Source: Alphaproteobacteria bacterium
GTDB taxonomy: Bacteria > Pseudomonadota > Alphaproteobacteria > UBA8366
Assembly: GCA_029861675.1 (NCBI GenBank)
Contig: JAOTYV010000020.1
Location: 1-28,129 of the forward strand
Length of the DNA stretch: 28,129 nt
Direction: 5' to 3'
This document shows, piece after piece, positions 24,137-28,129 of the stretch. Under the pieces are notes generated by a model. It saw only the letters and a program-made list of their open reading frames with translations, did no database searches and was not told the origin of the DNA. How positions within the stretch are numbered: position 1 is the first letter of the stretch; each line of letters starts with the position of its first letter. A program made the translations under genes and the position numbers.

Positions 24137-25243
24137 CCCGCTGCCCGCCTTCTTGCGGTTGGTGCCGAAGCCGGCCTCGGCGCCGAGCAACGCCGCCGGC
24201 AGCTTGAGGTCTTCCTGCCACAGCAGCGATTCCATCATGATATTGAGCGGCTGGTCCTGCACCGTCAGCTCGTAGACATACTCGTCATAGGAGGCGTGGT
24301 TGTGCACCGCCCAGCCCGGCGCCGAGAGCATCAGGTCGCCGGCCTTCCATTCGATGACCTCGCCATTGACCGTGCTGCGGCCGCTGCCCGAAAAATAATA
24401 GTTGATCGCCGCCGAAGTGTGCCGGTGCGGACGGTCGACGATTTTCGGCGGCCGAATCGTCATGGTGCCGAAGAAGTTCGGCGTGGTCCCGTTGCAGCGG
24501 CCGGTCATCGGATTGTAGAGCAGGTAGAGCCGCCGGCCGACATAGTCCTTGCCGAGTGCCTCCAGCTTGTCGAGATGCTCCTTCACCTGCTGCCACGGCC
24601 AGTGCAGCGGATTCGATTCAACCGGCGCCGGGTTGATCAGGATTTCGTACGGCATCAGCCAGGCGCCGTCGTCGGTCAATTGGAACGTGCCGTAGGGGCT
24701 CTTCTTCTTCGGGTCGTCGCGCCCTTTCTCCTCGCCGTGATCCTTCACCGCCTCGGCCACCGGCGGGTCTTCGTCGACGATATAGACGTTCATGCGTTCC
24801 AGCAGCGCCGCGTTCGAGTAGGTCAGCCGCACCTGTAGCGCATCCGTATTGTTGACGTGGCGGTAGCTCGTATAGGACGGATGGTTCCACACGTCGTACT
24901 GCGCAAAATCGAAGCGCCGGCCGCCGACTTCCGTATAGCCGCCGCCACCGATGCAGAAATTCAGCTCGGTCGCGTTGTGCCGGAACAGTTTGGTCATCTC
25001 GCCCGGTTTAAGAACATCCAGGCTGACCCGGATACCGGGCGCCAAGCCCAATCCGGGGTCCGACGATTTCGGATGGACGATCAGCGACGACCGCCGGCCG
25101 TTTTCCGGCGTGCCAAGATCGGCGAGGCGTTCGACCTCCGCATCGATCTGCTCCTTGGTGACCACATGCGCCGGCCAGAACTCGGCTTCCTTGGCGAGGC
25201 TCTGCCCGGTGCGATCGACGAACTTCAGTCCTTCCGACGCCAT
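24134..25243 (-). CDS. Bicupin, gentisate 1,2-dioxygenase-like
   Basis: This 369-residue protein has two cupin modules. The first (about residues 70-150) has H89, E93 and H129; the second (about 255-340) has PHRHTSAAINYYF with H273 and H275 plus H314 or H316, the expected iron ligands. Length and the RHT-SA pattern fit gentisate/1-hydroxy-2-naphthoate dioxygenase-like ring-cleavage enzymes, but the linker with a DDPKKKSP stretch (176-183) is unusual, and I cannot claim gentisate as substrate. The ATG at 25243 is preceded by GGAGGAGACAGGAAAG; the ATG at 25276 lies upstream of this site. It faces the dioxygenase genes across repeat copy 2 and follows the diiron-protein gene by 60 bp on the same strand. 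Confidence 0.88.
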   Translation of the reverse strand: MASEGLKFVDRTGQSLAKEAEFWPAHVVTKEQIDAEVERLADLGTPENGRRSSLIVHPKSSDPGLGLAPGIRVSLDVLKPGEMTKLFRHNATELNFCIGGGGYTEVGGRRFDFAQYDVWNHPSYTSYRHVNNTDALQVRLTYSNAALLERMNVYIVDEDPPVAEAVKDHGEEKGRDDPKKKSPYGTFQLTDDGAWLMPYEILINPAPVESNPLHWPWQQVKEHLDKLEALGKDYVGRRLYLLYNPMTGRCNGTTPNFFGTMTIRPPKIVDRPHRHTSAAINYYFSGSGRSTVNGEVIEWKAGDLMLSAPGWAVHNHASYDEYVYELTVQDQPLNIMMESLLWQEDLKLPAALLGAEAGFGTNRKKAGSG

Positions 25244-25303
25244 CTTTCCTGTCTCCTCCTCAAAAGCCCCGAGCATCGGGGCGCTGTCGCAATAGGGTTC
25301 GCG

Positions 25304-26044
25304 TCAGCAATAAGGCGCCGGCTCGCCGCGGTCCACCGCGTCCGCCGCATCGCCGATGCCATTAAGATATGTCTCCCAGGCCATCAGATTGGTCCGGCAC
25401 GCCTCGATCACCGCGTCTTCCATGTTGAGACGCGCCGCATGCTCGACCACCGTGTTCCATCCCAGGTCCGAATGTTCGATATCCGCTTCTTCGTGAATGG
25501 CGAAGAACACCAGCTTCTCGTCGGGCAGGCCGAACAGTTCCTTCCAGCGGTGATGCTCCAGCCCGAACCAGCCGTGTTCCTTCATAACACCGTTGCCGTA
25601 GCCGGGCGTGTTCGCCCGCTCCGCGCAGGTATTGCCGATCAGCCCGAGCAGCCAGTGAGCGTTCGACATCAGCGAGTCATAGGCCAGCCACGCCATATAG
25701 GTGGACCGCAGCGGCCGTGCCGCGCGGATCTCGTCCCGCTCCATGCCGATATAGGTGCCGAGATCTTCGAGAATTTCGAAATGCGGCTTACCGCCGCCAT
25801 GGGTCTCGTCGGCGATGATTTCCTCGGCGCAAGCGCCGATGATGCCGAGACGAATATCCCAGTCCGGGCAGTTGGTGGCCACCCGCAGTTTCAGCACGGA
25901 ATTGCGGTGCCGTGAATTGAGCCGGTGCTGGGTCACGAACATGCGCGCCCGGCTCTCGGTCATCGGTTCGTGAAAAAAACGGGTCCGCATGCAGAAATCG
26001 TGCACCGCCGCGTCGAGACCCTGGACCGCCCGGCTTTTGCTCAT
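25304..26044 (-). CDS. Haem-oxygenase-like diiron protein (PqqC/CADD/TenA-like fold)
   Basis: This 246-residue all-helical protein is of the iron-containing redox type in the haem-oxygenase-like superfamily. It has H184-x3-D188-x2-H191 (IHEEADIEHSD), which matches the H-x3-D-x2-H ligand motif of CADD/SznF-like diiron oxidases. E80 (ADET), H88 (KPHFE) and E142 (CAERAN) are suitable as the remaining ligands. Known relatives do N-oxygenation, decarboxylation, C-C cleavage or pABA synthesis. No closer match is recognised. The ATG at 26044 has GGGGAAGA at about eight bases; an in-frame start at 26095 is less likely. The bicupin gene follows 60 bp downstream, so the two are probably one transcript and act on the product of the facing Rieske oxygenase. 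Confidence 0.85.
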   Translation of the reverse strand: MSKSRAVQGLDAAVHDFCMRTRFFHEPMTESRARMFVTQHRLNSRHRNSVLKLRVATNCPDWDIRLGIIGACAEEIIADETHGGGKPHFEILEDLGTYIGMERDEIRAARPLRSTYMAWLAYDSLMSNAHWLLGLIGNTCAERANTPGYGNGVMKEHGWFGLEHHRWKELFGLPDEKLVFFAIHEEADIEHSDLGWNTVVEHAARLNMEDAVIEACRTNLMAWETYLNGIGDAADAVDRGEPAPYC

Positions 26045-26222
26045 ACTCGCTGTCTTCCCCAATTCCGGCCGCCGCGCCGAGGACGGTGCGATCAATCGAT
26101 GAATTCAGGGAAAAGTATAGGGTCGCAAGAGGAACGCGCCAAGGCATGCTGCGCGATGGCTCACCCCATCGGGCCGTCAGGGTCATTAGAGGACCTTATT
26201 CGGCCGTCCAACCGGTGCCGCG

Positions 26223-26251
26223 AACGGGCCAACTTCCGCGTTCGGCCCGTT
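26223..26251. terminator. Inverted repeat overlapping the stop of the SYLF lipoprotein gene
   Basis: AACGGGCC and GGCCCGTT form a perfect 8-bp inverted repeat separated by 13 bases, and the right arm overlaps the stop codon of the minus-strand gene. It could form a hairpin at the 3' end of that message. No T-run follows, so termination is only a possibility. Confidence 0.35.
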
Positions 26252-26828
26252 AACGGTTGAGGTCGTCGTCCTTCCAGTACTTCGTACCCTGAACCGTCGC
26301 CTGAAGCGCGAGGCCGTTTTCGGTGATCTGATACAGCTTGATGCCCGGCGCCACGTCGACCGCACCGGCGAGTGCGCCGCCTTTTTTGCCGGCCTTGGCG
26401 GCGGCGTCCGCCTGGGCGCTGGCGTCCCAGCCTTCGGTCACGAACTGACGCATCGCCTTGCGCTTGGTAAAGACGAAGACGCCGCGGAAATCCTTGACGC
26501 CGATACCGAGCCCAAGGCCGCCGCTGGCCATCTTCATATAGGTGTCTTTGCGGGAGCGGTTATCGCGGACGATGCCATAGCCGGTGCCGCCGGAAACGAA
26601 GAAGACGTTGACGCCGACATTACTGAACACGGCATAGCCGACCGCTTGGCGAACGGCTTGCCGGGAGCCAGGCCGAATCTTGTAGAGCTTGGCCAAGGTG
26701 TCGCTGCGCATATTCTGCGCCGCCTTACGCTGCGAGGCGACCGTATCGCCCTGCGGCCCCATGCAGCCGGCAATCGGCAGAAGCAGGACCGCGGCGATAG
26801 CGGCAAGTCGAAGGGCCGAGCGAATCAT
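26250..26828 (-). CDS. SYLF/Ysc84-domain lipoprotein
   Basis: This 192-residue protein has a lipoprotein signal peptide: a charged start, a hydrophobic run and the lipobox LPIAGC with C22 as the predicted lipidated residue. The mature part has the SYLF (YSC84-related) lipid-binding pattern: AVGYAVFSNVGVNVFFVSGG, a Gly-rich GGLGLGIGVKDFRGVFVF, and a Gly/Ala-rich C-terminal region ending in KLYQITENGLALQATVQGTKYW. Such bacterial lipoproteins are common and poorly characterised; outer-membrane location is likely because no Asp follows the Cys. The ATG is preceded by GGAG at seven bases. It is a single-gene unit upstream of the tRNA. Confidence 0.9.
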   Translation of the reverse strand: MIRSALRLAAIAAVLLLPIAGCMGPQGDTVASQRKAAQNMRSDTLAKLYKIRPGSRQAVRQAVGYAVFSNVGVNVFFVSGGTGYGIVRDNRSRKDTYMKMASGGLGLGIGVKDFRGVFVFTKRKAMRQFVTEGWDASAQADAAAKAGKKGGALAGAVDVAPGIKLYQITENGLALQATVQGTKYWKDDDLNR

Positions 26829-26986
26829 GGGAAGACTCCATGTCTATTGAATGCGCAAGCGGACGCGAAGACCGTCGAGACATACGATCCCACCAAATGG
26901 TTATCATGCGGTTAACCAGAAACCGCGGCACCGCACCACGTCCGTCGTTCGTCCGGTCAGATCTGCAGAAATAGTTTGGGTGAGGA

Positions 26987-27061
26987 TGGTGGGCGCGACT
27001 GGGATTGAACCAGTGACCCCTACGATGTCAACGTAGTGCTCTCCCGCTGAGCTACGCGCCC
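26987..27061 (-). tRNA. tRNA-Val(GAC)
   Basis: Read on the minus strand, the 75 bases fold as a complete cloverleaf: acceptor stem GGGCGCG with CGCGCCC, D-arm GCTC/GAGC, anticodon arm CTACG-TTGACAT-CGTAG and T-arm ACTGG-TTCAATC-CCAGT. The anticodon GAC lies at 27027-27029, and the 3' CCA is encoded. It lies alone between the SYLF gene and the response-regulator gene; no integrated element is seen at its 3' end within the window. Confidence 0.97.
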
Positions 27062-27201
27062 ATCCGATACCGAAATCCGCGATACCAACGCCTGCCGGGA
27101 AGCCCGATAGGGCGAACGGGAATTAGCACCAAACCGCCGCGCGGCGCAAGGGTCCGAATGACGGACCGCTCAATTCAGCCAATTCCGCTTGCCCCGGCCG
27201 A

Positions 27202-27588
27202 TTAAGCGGTCAGAAATGTCTCGACCCGGTGAATCAGTTCGTTGAGGTTGAAGGGCTTGGACAGAACGTCCGTCTTGCTGCCTTCGATATCGTTGATGTC
27301 GAGCGCATCCTGGGCGTAGGCGGTGACCAGTAGGACGCCCAGCGCCGGATCGTGCCGCCGGGCCTGGCGCACCAGTTCGAGGCCGTCGAGACCGGGCATG
27401 CGGATATCCGTCAGCAGCAGGTCGAACTGGCCCGATTCCACGCGCAGCAAGGCCTCGGTACCGTCCGGCACCGCCTCGACGTAATAGCCGGACCGCGAGA
27501 TCGCCTCAAGGAGGAATTCCCGCATCGCCTCGTCATCCTCGACAATGAGGATCTGAGGTACCCGGCACTGGGCCACATTTTCGCGCAT
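27202..27588 (-). CDS. Receiver-only response regulator, CpdR-like
   Basis: This 128-residue protein consists of one receiver domain: acidic pocket E17-D18-D19, phosphoacceptor D61 (LLTDIRMP), T89 (LVTAYA) and K111 (SKPF). There is no output domain. It resembles CpdR, the single-domain regulator that in Caulobacter controls ClpXP-dependent degradation, in length and in the D-IRMP and KPF motifs, but the link is by family likeness; other stand-alone receivers are possible. The N-terminal eight residues before VPQILIVEDDE differ from typical starts, and the ATG lacks a clear ribosome site. It is divergent from the GNAT gene. Confidence 0.85.
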   Translation of the reverse strand: MRENVAQCRVPQILIVEDDEAMREFLLEAISRSGYYVEAVPDGTEALLRVESGQFDLLLTDIRMPGLDGLELVRQARRHDPALGVLLVTAYAQDALDINDIEGSKTDVLSKPFNLNELIHRVETFLTA

Positions 27589-27777
27589 TTACGGTCGCTC
27601 GACTGCTTCGGTCCGGTGGGGTTTGCCGCCGGACAAATTGCTTGGTTTCGTCCTATGTTAGTTTTACCGTCGCTTATCTTTCCAAAGGGTAAAAAAGAAC
27701 AGCATTTCCACACCTTTCAGGCTGATCGAACCGGGATTCGGTCGCTTTTATTTTTCGAGCGGGAGTTTGCCTAAATC

Positions 27778-28129
27778 ATGCCCAACTTGCGGTTGAAAGA
27801 CGCGGAAGAAGCGGACTTCTCCGCGATCCAGGCAGTCTACGCGCACCACGTCCTGCACGGCCTCGGCTCTTTCGAGGAAACCCCGCCGGAAACCGCAGAA
27901 ATGCTCCGGCGCTGGCATACGGTCCGCGAAGCCGGCCTGCCGTATCTCGTGTGCACATCGGCGGAGCGCGGCGGGGCCATCGAGGGCTTTGCCTACGCCG
28001 CCGCCTACCGGCTCCGCCCCGCCTACCGCTTCGCCGTCGAGGATTCGGTGTATGTCGATCCGGACCGGCCCCGGCGCGGTATCGGGCGACTCCTGCTCTC
28101 GGCCCTGATCGAGCGCTGCACCGAACTCG
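27778..28129 (+). CDS. GNAT acetyltransferase, phosphinothricin acetyltransferase-like (3' end missing)
   Basis: The frame runs from ATG at 27778 off the window end; 117 residues are visible. The start LRLKDAEEADFSAIQAVYAHHV, the middle GSFEETPP, and SVYVDPDRPRRGIGRLLL (acetyl-CoA-binding loop) are typical of the Pat/YncA branch, whose members acetylate phosphinothricin, methionine sulfoximine or other small amines. Substrate specificity cannot be stated. GGGAG lies about 12 bases upstream, slightly far for a ribosome site. The 189-bp gap from the divergent response-regulator gene holds no gene; it is A/T-rich near 27660-27760. Confidence 0.88.
   Translation, partial: MPNLRLKDAEEADFSAIQAVYAHHVLHGLGSFEETPPETAEMLRRWHTVREAGLPYLVCTSAERGGAIEGFAYAAAYRLRPAYRFAVEDSVYVDPDRPRRGIGRLLLSALIERCTEL

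Noticed and set aside
26829..27201. Possible integration site or extra RNA gene around the tRNA.
   Set aside because: Only the tRNA is structured; no direct repeat of its 3' end or integrase gene is seen in the window.
27185..27209. CCGCTT/AAGCGG inverted repeat at the end of the response-regulator gene.
   Set aside because: Only 6 bp with a 13-base loop and no T-run; too weak to call a terminator.
1..28129. CRISPR arrays, insertion sequences, phage genes.
   Set aside because: No regularly spaced direct repeats, transposase, integrase or phage structural motifs were found on reading both strands.

Overview
The window looks like a high-GC (roughly 60-65%) alphaproteobacterial chromosome, probably of the Rhodospirillales type. 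The reasons are Shine-Dalgarno-led genes, a CpdR-like receiver protein, a tripartite tricarboxylate transporter (TctABC), many stand-alone catabolic oxidoreductases, and two kinds of short palindromic intergenic repeat of the sort scattered in such genomes. No phage, insertion sequence or CRISPR array was seen. The taxonomic guess rests on gene style, not on a marker gene.

Layout: (1) 1-4.8 kb: the 3' part of a molybdenum hydroxylase large subunit (CoxL/XdhB type), an SDR-family protein without the usual YxxxK motif, a CinA-family protein on the minus strand, and a two-domain VOC (glyoxalase/dioxygenase fold) protein. (2) 4.8-11.2 kb, minus strand: an apparent operon read from 11.2 kb downward, with a fumarate-reductase-like flavoprotein, a very short [2Fe-2S] partner, a zinc alcohol dehydrogenase and TctC-TctB-TctA. 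(3) 11.35-16.77 kb, plus strand, divergent from it: a 3-hydroxyisobutyrate-dehydrogenase-like enzyme, a 12S/AccD-type carboxyltransferase, an orphan dipeptide-type solute-binding protein and a PrpF-type isomerase. (4) 16.9-20.2 kb, minus strand: a D-2-hydroxyacid dehydrogenase, a 5S/PycB-type carboxyltransferase and an HpcH/HpaI aldolase, divergent from an RraA-family aldolase gene at 20.4-21.1 kb. (5) 21.2-26.0 kb: an outer-membrane beta-barrel gene, then Rieske dioxygenase alpha and beta genes facing a bicupin gene and a haem-oxygenase-like diiron protein gene. (6) 26.2-28.1 kb: a SYLF lipoprotein, tRNA-Val(GAC), a receiver-only response regulator and the start of a GNAT acetyltransferase.

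How the genes may work together: blocks 2-4 read as one island for uptake (TTT transporter) and breakdown of carboxylic acids, by oxidation (flavoprotein, ADH, two hydroxyacid dehydrogenases), isomerisation (PrpF), C-C cleavage (HpcH/HpaI and RraA aldolases) and carboxyl transfer. Both carboxyltransferase halves of a transcarboxylase (12S-like and 5S-like) are present without a biotin carboxylase or biotin carrier in the window; this is the most intriguing metabolic feature. Block 5 reads as an undescribed ring-oxidation locus in which three types of iron oxygenase lie together. Substrates cannot be named from sequence alone.

Structural finding: two 102-bp elements (21119-21220 and 24035-24136, 80 of 102 positions identical without gaps) lie between convergent genes, and in both cases the last three bases of the element form the stop codon of the minus-strand gene.
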